Shown here: piece after piece, positions 18,060-26,086 of the stretch
Layout: each line of letters opens with the position of its first letter
How positions within the stretch are numbered: position 1 is the first letter of the stretch
NCBI RefSeq assembly: GCF_011290485.1
Contig: NZ_CP048029.1
Coordinates: forward strand, 744,001-808,000
Reading direction: 5' to 3'
Length of the DNA stretch: 64,000 bases
DNA from: Caldichromatium japonicum
Lineage (GTDB): Bacteria > Pseudomonadota > Gammaproteobacteria > Chromatiales > Chromatiaceae
Translations under genes and position numbers: made by a program
Notes under the pieces: generated by a model
Seen by the model: the letters and a program-made list of their open reading frames with translations, nothing else
What the model was told of the DNA's origin: nothing
Databases searched by the model: none

Positions 18060-18813
18060 CGGGTACTGGAGTTCGCCCGCTCGACCCTTGACGCCCAGCA
18101 GTCCAGAGAGAGCGCCAAGGTGGTTCTGCTGCATCCGACGCGGCGCGGACCGAAGCCGAAGATTTCTGACGTCGACCTACTGGCCGCCATTCGAGCTGAC
18201 CTAGAAGCTTCGCCGTTCGTCGGCGAAGGCCATCGCAAGGTCGGGGCGCGGCTGCGCATCCTTTCTGGCATCCGCGTGTCCAAGGATCGCGTCTGCCGCC
18301 TGATGCGCGAGAACGCCTTGCTGTCGCCGCACCGGGTACCGCAGGGTTCGCCCTCTGCCCACGATGGGTCGATCCAGGCCGAGGCGCCGAACCAGATGTG
18401 GGGCACCGACGGCATCCGCATCCAGACCGTCGACGCCTGCTGTGTCAGTATCCATAGGGCTTCAGGCCGAGTTCAGCACTACCGCCGCCTACGCCGGTAA
18501 GGGGCTCAAGCTGCGCATGGATCATGGCACGCAATACACCGCCGACGACTTCCTAAAACAGATCGCGTTCTGGGGTATCGACCAGAGCCTCGCCTTTGTT
18601 GCTGAGCCCCAGACCAATGGCGTGACCGAACGCTTCAATCGGACGCTGAAGGAGCAGGCCATCCACGCACGCCTCTTTTGCAACCTTAAAGAAGTCCGGC
18701 AGGCTGTCACCGAGTTCAGGAATCGTTACAATCGCCACTGGCGACTCGAAAAACTGGGCTTCATGTCACCCCTCGAAGCCCGGCAGGCTTATGCCCTCCA
18801 AAAGGCCGCATGA
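18060..18813 (+). pseudogene. IS3-family OrfB, frameshifted and internally deleted
   Basis: The first part reads in one frame through the HTH_21-type segment (GEGHRKVGARLRILSGIRVS) to the first catalytic Asp region (NQMWGTDGIRIQTVD). The rest continues in another frame with the second Asp (LKLRMDHGTQYTADDF) and the catalytic Glu region (PQTNGVTERFNRTLKEQ). About 30-40 residues expected between the first and second Asp are missing, at about 18435-18450. Confidence 0.75.
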
Positions 18814-18850
18814 ACTGCAAATCAGTGTCCAATCAACTGCGGGCAGTACA

Positions 18851-19085
18851 GCTTCGATTCAGGCTCAGGCGTCACGGCCTCTCGGTTTACCCACTCGTTC
18901 CATTTCTGAGCGTTGCCAGCCTCGATCTCGGAGCCGAGCGGTGCGCAAGGTACTTGTTTTTTGTCTATCGCCAGCATCACCATCTGTGTTACCTTGCCGT
19001 CCGGCAACCGGACCACAAGAGGTCCGGTGTCAATGGGTTGGCGAGCAGTGATTGCCTGCTCGTGTTCGACGATGTACCCAAGCGC
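18851..19085 (-). pseudogene. Fragment of a minus-strand gene truncated by IS3
   Basis: In a frame different from that of the TpsA gene, the minus strand reads GYIVEHEQAITARQPIDTGP, then LVVRLPDGKVTQMVMLAIDK and EIEAGNAQKWNEWVNREAVT, and is cut at the IS3 right end. The amino-acid composition looks like real protein. It overlaps the 3' end of the TpsA gene, so it is either the remains of a downstream gene or the out-of-frame original C-terminus of TpsA. The family was not recognised. Confidence 0.4.
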
Positions 19086-22000
19086 TCCAGGCGCTTGCGG
19101 TCCAAGGGCAGGGCTGCGGGCTCAGCGGGCGTGGGCGCCACACCCCCACTGCCTCCCTCGACCAGGGAACTGCCTGCACCCACCGCCAACGCCTGACACG
19201 GATCGGTCAACAACCCACCCCAACCCCCAAAGGAGGTGGCCAGGGGCACCAGCGCCACCGTCAGATCCAGCTCCGGCGCCACCACCGTAATAACCCCCTG
19301 CTCACCCCCAGGCGCCGCCGCCTGAATCACATTGCGCCCCAAACCAGCAATCAAACTCGCCCGCTCCTGACCCCCAATCTCTACCCGCCCCTCACTCCCC
19401 AACAAGGCACGACTGCCCACCCAGATGTCTCCACCCCGCGCACCCAGACCAGCAGTATTGGCCTGAATGAAACCACCCTCCAGGATCAAATACTCAGGAC
19501 GCAAAACAATGTCTCCCCCATCACCCCGCTCACCCAGCGCCGAGGTGGTGATCCGACTATCCGCAACCCACAGCCGCCCACCACCAATGACAATCGACCC
19601 AGCATCCGCTTGCAGGGATTCAGTCGTGATCTGGCTGCCATTGACCAGACGCAGGTCTTGGGCCTCAAGATCAATAGCGGCAGCAGGGACCGGACCGCTG
19701 CTTACGGCAGTGATGAACCCACCATCGAGCCTGAGCTGTTGGGCAGCAACCTGAAGGCGGCTGGCCTTCGGGGTGAGGGATGGATCCACGCTCGCTTGCT
19801 CGGCGCTGATACTTAAAAATCCACCATCCGCGAGTGTGATCCGCTCAGCAGTAACGGCGAGGTTCCCCACCTGACCTCTGGCCGTCGTGAAGGCCGCGCT
19901 TGCGGCCCCTGAATCCTCGCCGCGGATGAAGATCTCATCCGCTTGCATCGAGAGATCTCCGGCATTGCCGACCGCGGCTGTGCTCGTGGATACCTTGGCG
20001 CCGTTGAGGATCTCCAACAGATTCGTCACCTCGAGATTGACACGACCGGCGTGGCCAAAAGAACCTGGCCCCGCTCGGCTTGCGAGGCCCGTAAACTGAT
20101 CATCCCCTTTTGTATCCAGTCGGACATGAGTGGCCCTGACAGTTATCTCGCCAGCGTTTCCTATACCCCAGGTACTGGTCGAAATATGCGCTCCGTTAAC
20201 TATTTCTAATAACCCATCTACCTCCAGGTTGATATTGCCCGCATTGCCGCTAGATCCATATACGGAAGAACTTGTAAGTCCCGTAAATACATTTTTTCCT
20301 AAACCATCGAGATACACCGAACCTGCGCTGATGAAGAGACCACCTCCCTCTCCAGCCGATGCAGTACTGCTTGAAACGAAAGCTCCGTTAAGCACCTCAA
20401 GCGACTTAGCAACATTTAGCCACACAAAACCTGCGTCCCCTTTAGAACCAGGCAGAGATTCGCTTGCAATTGCCGTCCCTAGTTCTGACTCGGGTGACCC
20501 TGTGATTTGAATCTTGTCTGCCGTGATCATCAGATTGCCAGCGTTCCCTTCCCCTCTTGTACCAGTAGAAATGACAGCGCCATTAAGGAGCCCTATTTCT
20601 TTGGAGACCTTTATATCGATAGATCCTGCATTGCCAGTTGAGCCAGGCTCGGATTGACTCGATATCCACGTCGTATAAAGAGGATCATTAAAACCGTCCA
20701 TTATGATCGATTCGGCAGAAATAGTTATAACTCCTGCATTGCCTGAACCCCAGGTGCTTGTTGAAATCATTGCGCCTCTGAGCACCTCAATCGAGCTGGC
20801 GATCTCTAGCTTGACCTTCCCTGCATCACCTTTTGCATCTGATGCAGAATAGCTAGTAATTCCTGTAAATAGATCATTTCCGTAACCGTCGAGGAGTAGT
20901 GATCCTGCCCGAATATTGACATCCCCTGATCTACTGTTTCCTAGAGTAAAACCTCCAATCATTGCGCCATTGATAACCTCCAAGCGATCCGAGATGTTCA
21001 GATTGATCTCTCCTCCTTCACCGCTAAAATCTTTTAAAACCTGATTCGTGATGCCAGTGAATAGATTGCTGATACCAGACCCATCTAAACGCAGGACGTC
21101 TGCTGTGACAAATAGTTTGCCTGCTTTACCTTGGCCCGCGGTACTAGCAGAAATCACTGCACCATTTGAGATCTCTATCAATCCTTCTACATTAAGAGTC
21201 ACTCGGCCTGCATCACCACTCGAGCCTTCACCAGCCTGACTCGCGATTAGCGTTACCTGATTTGGATTTCCCAAATTATCAATCGTCACTGAACCTGCAC
21301 TAATATCGATGTTCCCAGCCAAACCATCTCCAAAGGTGTCGGTGACGATCTTTGCGCCGTTGAGGATCTCCAGCAAACCTTCGACCTCTAGCCTTACCAA
21401 ACCCGCATCCCCTATCGAGCCGGATTCTGTATAACTTGCAATCCCAGTAAACCGCTCTGTCCCACCAAACAACCGTATCGCTCCCGCACGAACCTGCACA
21501 TCCGCCGCCTTACCGCGATCAAAGGCGATGCTGCCGATCCGCGAGCCCTCGACCAATTCAAGTCGACCACCAACCTCGACATCTATCGCACCGACAGCAC
21601 CGGCACCGAGGCTAAAGGCTGAAATCTCAGTCCCCGAAAGGGCAGCCGAACCTGCAACCCGCAGGTCGATAGACCGCTGACCCACCAACACATCTCGGTC
21701 CCCTAGGTTGTGGGCCACAAGCAGGCTGTCGCGCGCCTCTAGCTCACCCGCCCGCAGGCTGATCTGCCCCCCGCCCTCGCCGCTGGTGTCCAACCAGCTG
21801 TTCTCGACCACCAACCGTCCAGTCCCCGCCTCCCCAGAACCATGCACCGGCACCTGACGCTGACCTCTACCCACCGCCTCCACCCGGATCTCACCCCCAG
21901 GCACTCTCACCACCGCCGGCTGCTCAGCACTCGACCCTCTAAGCTGTATCTCTCCCGCCGTCAGACTCAGCCGCTGACCAGCATTCAGCACCAATCGACT

Positions 22001-22531
22001 CCCATCGATCTCTAAGCCCGCCACCTGGGGAGATAAAAAACCAAATGATTCAGGAGCCGCCATGCTCAAGGTGCTCGCCTGCGGATCGCGCGCACTATAC
22101 CGACTGCCATCGCTAAAACGCAGCTCATCCGCAGCACTCAGATACAACGCCGCCGGTACATCGACCTGCGCCCCCGGACCCAACACCACACCCGCCGGAT
22201 TAATGAGATAGACATCAGCCCGACCCACCTGCGAACGCAAGGTCCCGTCGATGCGCGAGACCCGACCCCCCGTCACCCGCCCAATCACATTCTGAATGTG
22301 CTCAGGTCCCGTAAAGGTCGCACGCTGCCCCTCCCCAATGTCCAAACGGCTAAAACTATGAAACAGATTGGCCCCACGCACCGTCCCCAGCTCCGCACCT
22401 ACCGTCATCTCCCGACCCGATAGCTCCACCATCGGCCCCACCGTCCCATCAGTCAGGATCTGGGCAAGGAGGAGGGGTGAGCTCAGACTAAGGCCGAGCA
22501 CCAAGACAGGGTAGGGCCCGCGGGTAGACAT
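18989..22531 (-). CDS. TpsA-like filamentous haemagglutinin (two-partner secretion)
   Basis: An 1180-residue exported protein. A signal peptide (PVLVLGLSLSSPLLLAQ) is followed by a TPS haemagglutination-activity domain: NLFHSFSRLDIGEGQRATF, then IQNVIGRVTGG and VYLINPAGVVLGPGAQVDVP. About nine repeats of 64 residues follow (residues about 320-875), then a C-terminal region with LLTDPCQALAVGAGSSLVEG, as in cyanobacterial-type haemagglutinins. The repeats predict a right-handed beta helix. Such proteins cross the outer membrane through a TpsB (Omp85-type) partner, which is not in this window. GGAGG precedes the ATG. The 3' end is close to the IS3 element, and a second frame shows coding character there, so the C-terminus may be altered. 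The repeat core is visibly richer in A+T than its ends. Confidence 0.88.
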   Translation of the reverse strand: MSTRGPYPVLVLGLSLSSPLLLAQILTDGTVGPMVELSGREMTVGAELGTVRGANLFHSFSRLDIGEGQRATFTGPEHIQNVIGRVTGGRVSRIDGTLRSQVGRADVYLINPAGVVLGPGAQVDVPAALYLSAADELRFSDGSRYSARDPQASTLSMAAPESFGFLSPQVAGLEIDGSRLVLNAGQRLSLTAGEIQLRGSSAEQPAVVRVPGGEIRVEAVGRGQRQVPVHGSGEAGTGRLVVENSWLDTSGEGGGQISLRAGELEARDSLLVAHNLGDRDVLVGQRSIDLRVAGSAALSGTEISAFSLGAGAVGAIDVEVGGRLELVEGSRIGSIAFDRGKAADVQVRAGAIRLFGGTERFTGIASYTESGSIGDAGLVRLEVEGLLEILNGAKIVTDTFGDGLAGNIDISAGSVTIDNLGNPNQVTLIASQAGEGSSGDAGRVTLNVEGLIEISNGAVISASTAGQGKAGKLFVTADVLRLDGSGISNLFTGITNQVLKDFSGEGGEINLNISDRLEVINGAMIGGFTLGNSRSGDVNIRAGSLLLDGYGNDLFTGITSYSASDAKGDAGKVKLEIASSIEVLRGAMISTSTWGSGNAGVITISAESIIMDGFNDPLYTTWISSQSEPGSTGNAGSIDIKVSKEIGLLNGAVISTGTRGEGNAGNLMITADKIQITGSPESELGTAIASESLPGSKGDAGFVWLNVAKSLEVLNGAFVSSSTASAGEGGGLFISAGSVYLDGLGKNVFTGLTSSSVYGSSGNAGNINLEVDGLLEIVNGAHISTSTWGIGNAGEITVRATHVRLDTKGDDQFTGLASRAGPGSFGHAGRVNLEVTNLLEILNGAKVSTSTAAVGNAGDLSMQADEIFIRGEDSGAASAAFTTARGQVGNLAVTAERITLADGGFLSISAEQASVDPSLTPKASRLQVAAQQLRLDGGFITAVSSGPVPAAAIDLEAQDLRLVNGSQITTESLQADAGSIVIGGGRLWVADSRITTSALGERGDGGDIVLRPEYLILEGGFIQANTAGLGARGGDIWVGSRALLGSEGRVEIGGQERASLIAGLGRNVIQAAAPGGEQGVITVVAPELDLTVALVPLATSFGGWGGLLTDPCQALAVGAGSSLVEGGSGGVAPTPAEPAALPLDRKRLERLGTSSNTSRQSLLANPLTPDLLWSGCRTAR
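19905..21571 (-). repeat. About nine tandem 192-bp repeats inside the TpsA gene
   Basis: Each unit encodes about 64 residues with the consensus LLEILNGAxISTSTxGxGNAG, then IxISAxxIxLDGxGxxxFTG, then IxSxSxxGSxGDAGxVxLxV. The units diverge at the DNA level but keep the order and length. Several central units (about 20200-21300) are A+T-richer than the flanks, which suggests separate origin or recombination. Confidence 0.8.
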
Positions 22532-22711
22532 GGTTTACCTCCGCAAACGCTGATGGCGTTATTTCAGTACCGAGTTTAGCCGATGTCGTTTGGCCTGGAT
22601 GCAGATGCACCGGCCATCTGCCGCATCGAGCAAGATCCGCTGCGTTTGAGGGAGGGCCCTTGGGTTAAACTGTTAGGCCCTATCGCCAGACTGCTCCGGA
22701 GTGATCAGATT

Positions 22712-24223
22712 ATGCACCGCACCAGCGGCATCCTGCTCCACCCGACCTCCTTGCCCGGCCCCTATGGCATCGGCGACCTGGGTCCGCATGCCTATCGCTT
22801 TGTCGATTTTCTCGCCGCAGCAGGGCAGGGGATCTGGCAGGTCCTGCCGCTCGGTCCCACCGGTTATCGTGACTCGCCCTATCAGTGTCTGTCGGCATTC
22901 GCTGGCAATCCGCTCCTGATCAGTCCGGATGGACTCGTGGCAGCAGGCTGGCTGTCTGAATCTGAACTCGATCCTCCAGCGTTTTCCGAAGAGCGGGTCG
23001 ATTTTGGGCCGGTTGCGCGCTGGAAGAGCGATCTCATCAAGCGCGCCTGGCGCGGATTTCTCGAGCACGCGAGCGATGCCGATCGCGCCCAATATGGGCA
23101 TTTTTGCGCCCGTCAGTCCTTTTGGCTCGATGACTGGGCGCTCTATCAGGCGCTCAAGCAGGAATATGAGCTTCGCCCCTGGACCGAATGGCCCCAGGCG
23201 CTTGCCCGACGTGATCCCGATACCCTTGCCAAATGGTCGGCGCATCACCGCAAGGCGATCGAGTTGCAGCGTTTCATCCAATATGTCTTTCAGCACCAGT
23301 GGCAGGAGTTTCGCGCCTACGCCCATGCCCGCGGCGTACGGCTGGTCGGCGACATCCCCATCTTCGTCGCCCACGACTCGAGCGAGGTCTGGACCCATCC
23401 CGAGTGGTTTGAGCTCAATGATGCGGGTCAGCCGACCTTGATCGCAGGGGTACCGCCAGATTATTTCAGCGCCACTGGCCAACGTTGGGGCAATCCGCTC
23501 TATCGCTGGCCGTCGTTGGCTCAGGACGGCTATCGCTTTTGGGTCGAGCGCCTGCGCCGCACTCTCGAACTCGTCGATTGGGTGCGCATCGATCACTTCC
23601 GCGGCTTTGCCGGTTATTGGGCGATCCCTGCCTCCGAAGAGACCGCGGTCAATGGGCGCTGGCTGGCGGGGCCCGGCTGGACCTTGTTTGAATCCTTGCG
23701 CGCTGCCTTGGGGGAAGCCCTCCCCCTGATCGCCGAGGACCTGGGGGTGATCACCCCCGATGTCGAGGCGCTGCGCGATGGTCTCGGGTTGCCCGGGATG
23801 GCAGTGTTGCAGTTTGGCTTCGAGGGACTCGACGATGGCTTCGGCGCTTCTTATTTCCTGCCTCATCATCATCGCCGCGAACTGGTGGTCTATACAGGGA
23901 CCCACGACAATCCGCCGGTGCTGGGGTGGTGGGAGGCGCAGCCCGAGCATCGCCGCGCCCAGGTCTGCGCCTATCTCACGAGCCCAGGCGAGGCGATTCA
24001 TTGGGATCTGATCCGGGCAGCGCTCGCCTCGGTCGCCGCCTTGGCCATCTTCCCCTTGCAAGACCTCCTGGGCCTGGGAGCTGAGGCCACCATGAACCGC
24101 CCAGGTACCGCCGAGGGCAACTGGCAATGGCGCTATCGCTCAGAACAACTGGATTGGGGGCTTGCCGACCGCTTGCTCAGATTCAGCCGACTCTATGGTC
24201 GCAGACCTTATGACCCGCTTTAG
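22712..24223 (+). CDS. malQ: 4-alpha-glucanotransferase (amylomaltase)
   Basis: A 503-residue GH77 enzyme that transfers alpha-1,4-glucan segments in glycogen and maltodextrin metabolism. Family signatures: GILLHPTSLPGPYGIGDLG at the start, GDIPIFVAHDSSEVW, VRIDHFRGFAGYW with the nucleophile Asp, and PLIAEDLGVITPDVEALRDG with the acid/base Glu, then YTGTHDN with the third carboxylate. The ATG at 22712 is chosen over an upstream in-frame start at 22583 because homology begins there and the usual length is about 500. It is divergent from TpsA and convergent with the methyltransferase gene at 24441. No other glycogen gene is adjacent. Confidence 0.95.
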   Translation: MHRTSGILLHPTSLPGPYGIGDLGPHAYRFVDFLAAAGQGIWQVLPLGPTGYRDSPYQCLSAFAGNPLLISPDGLVAAGWLSESELDPPAFSEERVDFGPVARWKSDLIKRAWRGFLEHASDADRAQYGHFCARQSFWLDDWALYQALKQEYELRPWTEWPQALARRDPDTLAKWSAHHRKAIELQRFIQYVFQHQWQEFRAYAHARGVRLVGDIPIFVAHDSSEVWTHPEWFELNDAGQPTLIAGVPPDYFSATGQRWGNPLYRWPSLAQDGYRFWVERLRRTLELVDWVRIDHFRGFAGYWAIPASEETAVNGRWLAGPGWTLFESLRAALGEALPLIAEDLGVITPDVEALRDGLGLPGMAVLQFGFEGLDDGFGASYFLPHHHRRELVVYTGTHDNPPVLGWWEAQPEHRRAQVCAYLTSPGEAIHWDLIRAALASVAALAIFPLQDLLGLGAEATMNRPGTAEGNWQWRYRSEQLDWGLADRLLRFSRLYGRRPYDPL

Positions 24224-24440
24224 GGATCGAATCAGCCACTGATTGTCGTTCCGGTACAAGCGACTTAGGGTGGTCACGGGGTGCCCCTGCCCAAGAGGGT
24301 GCCATTTTCGGTGGCGACACAGGCGACTGTCCCTCACCGCCCAAAATCGTTTTGCTGCAGGCACGGCAACAGCAATATGGGCCGAGCTGATCAATGCTAG
24401 AGGTTGGTCGAAGGTGTTGATCTGGAAGGATCGCTCAAGA

Positions 24441-25277
24441 TCAAGGGATTTCGGAATGTTCCTTCTCAGGCGAAGCGACAAGATAGGCGATCCAAAGGTC
24501 GGCAGGGCCGATGCGTTCACTAGGGGCGAAGCATCCGTCGGGGTTGCCGGCCTCATCCCATCCTTGTCCGTAGACCTGCACCTGACCGAACCCGCACTCG
24601 ACGAGGAGCTCGCGCAGTTCTGGCAGGGTCCAGAGACGCCAGGTATAACTGAAGGCGCGCTCAAGACTGGTGCCGTCTGTAAATTGAAAGTGGATGTAGC
24701 AGGTTTGGGTGTGGCTTAAGGGGTCGAAGTCTGCACGTTCCCAGAGATAAGCAAAGGGCTCGCCCAAGGGGTCTTGGATCTCTCGGCGCTCGGTGTGCAG
24801 GCGCATGGCGTCTGGACCGCCGTGGACATCGAGGATGAGCAGGCCCTCTGGGGCAAGCAGGCTGCGGATGTGTCTTAGATACTCGCTAAGCGCCGTGCGG
24901 GTCTTGAGGAGCCAGTAACTGAAGTTTAGGGCTGCAACGATATCGACCTCAGGCGTTACCGCCGAGCGCACATCGCCATTGATCAGCGCAATGCGACGTC
25001 GTTGCTCGGCGGTGAGTGGCCCGAGATTATGGACCTGTCCCCAGGCGAGCCCCTCGGGATCTAAGTCCACGCCCCAAGCCAGATTGTCGGGACGGAGCCT
25101 GACCCAGGCGGCGCAGAGGGCTGCCGTGCCACAGAAGTCCTCGCGCAATCGCTGCGGCAGGCGCCCGTAGCGCTCGGCGAAAAACCCCTCGATCAGTGTA
25201 CTTTCGGCCTCGGGGTCTTGAACGGCGAGCTGATAAAGGCGGAAGGGATCGCGCTCACTCGATGACCACCCTGGCAT
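24441..25277 (-). CDS. Class I SAM-dependent methyltransferase
   Basis: A 278-residue soluble methyltransferase. The Rossmann core is RLREDFCGTAALCAAWVRL (motif I region), LAWGVDLDPEGLAW (motif II acidic residue), DIVAALNFSYWLLKTR and LLAPEGLLILDVHGG. The DFCGTA form of motif I is seen in a group of uncharacterised methyltransferases, so the substrate is unknown. Its ATG overlaps the 3' end of the carbonic anhydrase gene by 23 bp, suggesting coupled expression. Downstream, 217 bp of non-coding sequence separate it from the convergent malQ; nothing was recognised there. Confidence 0.8.
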   Translation of the reverse strand: MPGWSSSERDPFRLYQLAVQDPEAESTLIEGFFAERYGRLPQRLREDFCGTAALCAAWVRLRPDNLAWGVDLDPEGLAWGQVHNLGPLTAEQRRRIALINGDVRSAVTPEVDIVAALNFSYWLLKTRTALSEYLRHIRSLLAPEGLLILDVHGGPDAMRLHTERREIQDPLGEPFAYLWERADFDPLSHTQTCYIHFQFTDGTSLERAFSYTWRLWTLPELRELLVECGFGQVQVYGQGWDEAGNPDGCFAPSERIGPADLWIAYLVASPEKEHSEIP

Positions 25278-25998
25278 TGAGCGGCTGAATGGGTCGATTG
25301 TTGGGATGCCCCATCACCCGGGCAAAGCGCTTGATTTGGGCGGCAGATGCGGTGATGGAGTGTTTCATCACTAGCCATATCACCCCCTCCGAGCAGGGCG
25401 GGGTGGTGAGCGAGCCTTCAAAGCGGTAATAGTCGCGGTTCGCCGGCAGCAATCCCTCAGCCGAGACCTTGTGGCTGAGCTGGACCGTCGTCTCGGGCTG
25501 TTTTGGCATGACCGAAAAGGCGGCGGCGAGCACCGAGTTCTCGGCACCTTCCTCGATCATCACTGCGATCACCGCGAGATTGCCCTCCTGGTCGGCATGG
25601 ACCAGATGGGCCTCCATAGGGAAGGCCTTGCCGTTGATATGGTTCTCGCTCGGGGTATGGAAATGGAACTGCTTGAGTTCGTAGGTATGCCCATCGAGGG
25701 TGATGGTGCTGCCGCGGTCATAGTCGATCTGGATCGTATGCCCGTTATTGACCTCATTATACCCGCCGGCCTGGTAATGCAGGCCGATCGGCGGCAGGCT
25801 GGCATCGACGAACTGTTTGAGGTCGATCGGCGCTTGGTTCTTACCGCGCTTACAGAAGTCGAAGCTGGGGTCCAAGTCGCCCCAGTGTTCTGGACCTTCT
25901 TGGCCGGTATAGCCCCAATGGGCCTGGTGGCCGTGCTCGGCGGCCAGTACAGCAAGACTCATGGTCAGGATAGGGATCAGGAGCAGTGAGCGTTTCAC
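25255..25998 (-). CDS. Alpha-type carbonic anhydrase, periplasmic
   Basis: A 247-residue zinc enzyme that interconverts CO2 and bicarbonate. The signal peptide is KRSLLLIPILTMSLAVLAAE. The alpha-family hallmarks are complete: HWGYTGQEGPEHWGDL, the zinc histidines in LKQFHFHTPSENHI (two) and MEAHLVHAD (third), and the substrate pocket SLTTPPCSEGVIW. One Cys in FDFCKRG and one in PPCSEG would form the usual disulfide. The start is GTG. In an autotroph, a periplasmic carbonic anhydrase would help supply inorganic carbon; that role is inference. Confidence 0.95.
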   Translation of the reverse strand: MKRSLLLIPILTMSLAVLAAEHGHQAHWGYTGQEGPEHWGDLDPSFDFCKRGKNQAPIDLKQFVDASLPPIGLHYQAGGYNEVNNGHTIQIDYDRGSTITLDGHTYELKQFHFHTPSENHINGKAFPMEAHLVHADQEGNLAVIAVMIEEGAENSVLAAAFSVMPKQPETTVQLSHKVSAEGLLPANRDYYRFEGSLTTPPCSEGVIWLVMKHSITASAAQIKRFARVMGHPNNRPIQPLNARVVIE

Positions 25999-26048
25999 TC
26001 AGGGTATTGAGAGAAGGGTTGGGTTGCGTCAGATCACCCAAGCCCTTG

Positions 26049-26070
26049 CCCCCTTCCCGTGGGAGGGGGG
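26049..26070. repeat. GC-rich palindrome downstream of hppA
   Basis: CCCCCTTCCC and GGGAGGGGGG pair with a 2-nt loop (10-bp stem, one T-G pair). It lies between the hppA stop and the carbonic anhydrase start, so it could end hppA transcripts or stabilise them. It has no T-run and resembles the PLPQGEG-type palindrome at 1943-1965. Confidence 0.5.
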
Positions 26071-26086
26071 AGGGCGTGGGTGTGCC

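Larger units (their letters stand above)
17611..18850 (+). mobile_element. IS3-family element with a broken transposase
   Basis: About 1240 bp bounded by inverted repeats: the left end TGCCCTGCCCGCAATTC and the right end, read inwards, TGTACTGCCCGCAGTTG, both followed by a TTGGACAC block. It contains an orfA (17661-18044) and an orfB split by an internal deletion with frameshift. No clean target duplication is visible in the flanks. Confidence 0.8.

Noticed and set aside
17336..18421. 361-codon minus-strand frame across IS630 copy B and IS3
   Set aside because: It crosses element boundaries and is antisense to recognised transposase sequence.
19905..21571. Regular 192-bp repeat considered as CRISPR or minisatellite
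   Set aside because: The repeats are degenerate at DNA level but conserved in protein, in frame, and lack identical repeats with spacers.
22583..22711. 43-codon N-terminal extension of MalQ
   Set aside because: No homology and it exceeds the normal length; the ATG at 22712 fits the family start.
22673..24127. Long open frame (484 codons) on the minus strand opposite malQ
   Set aside because: It is the antisense shadow of a GC-rich gene; its protein has no recognisable domain and malQ has full family motifs.
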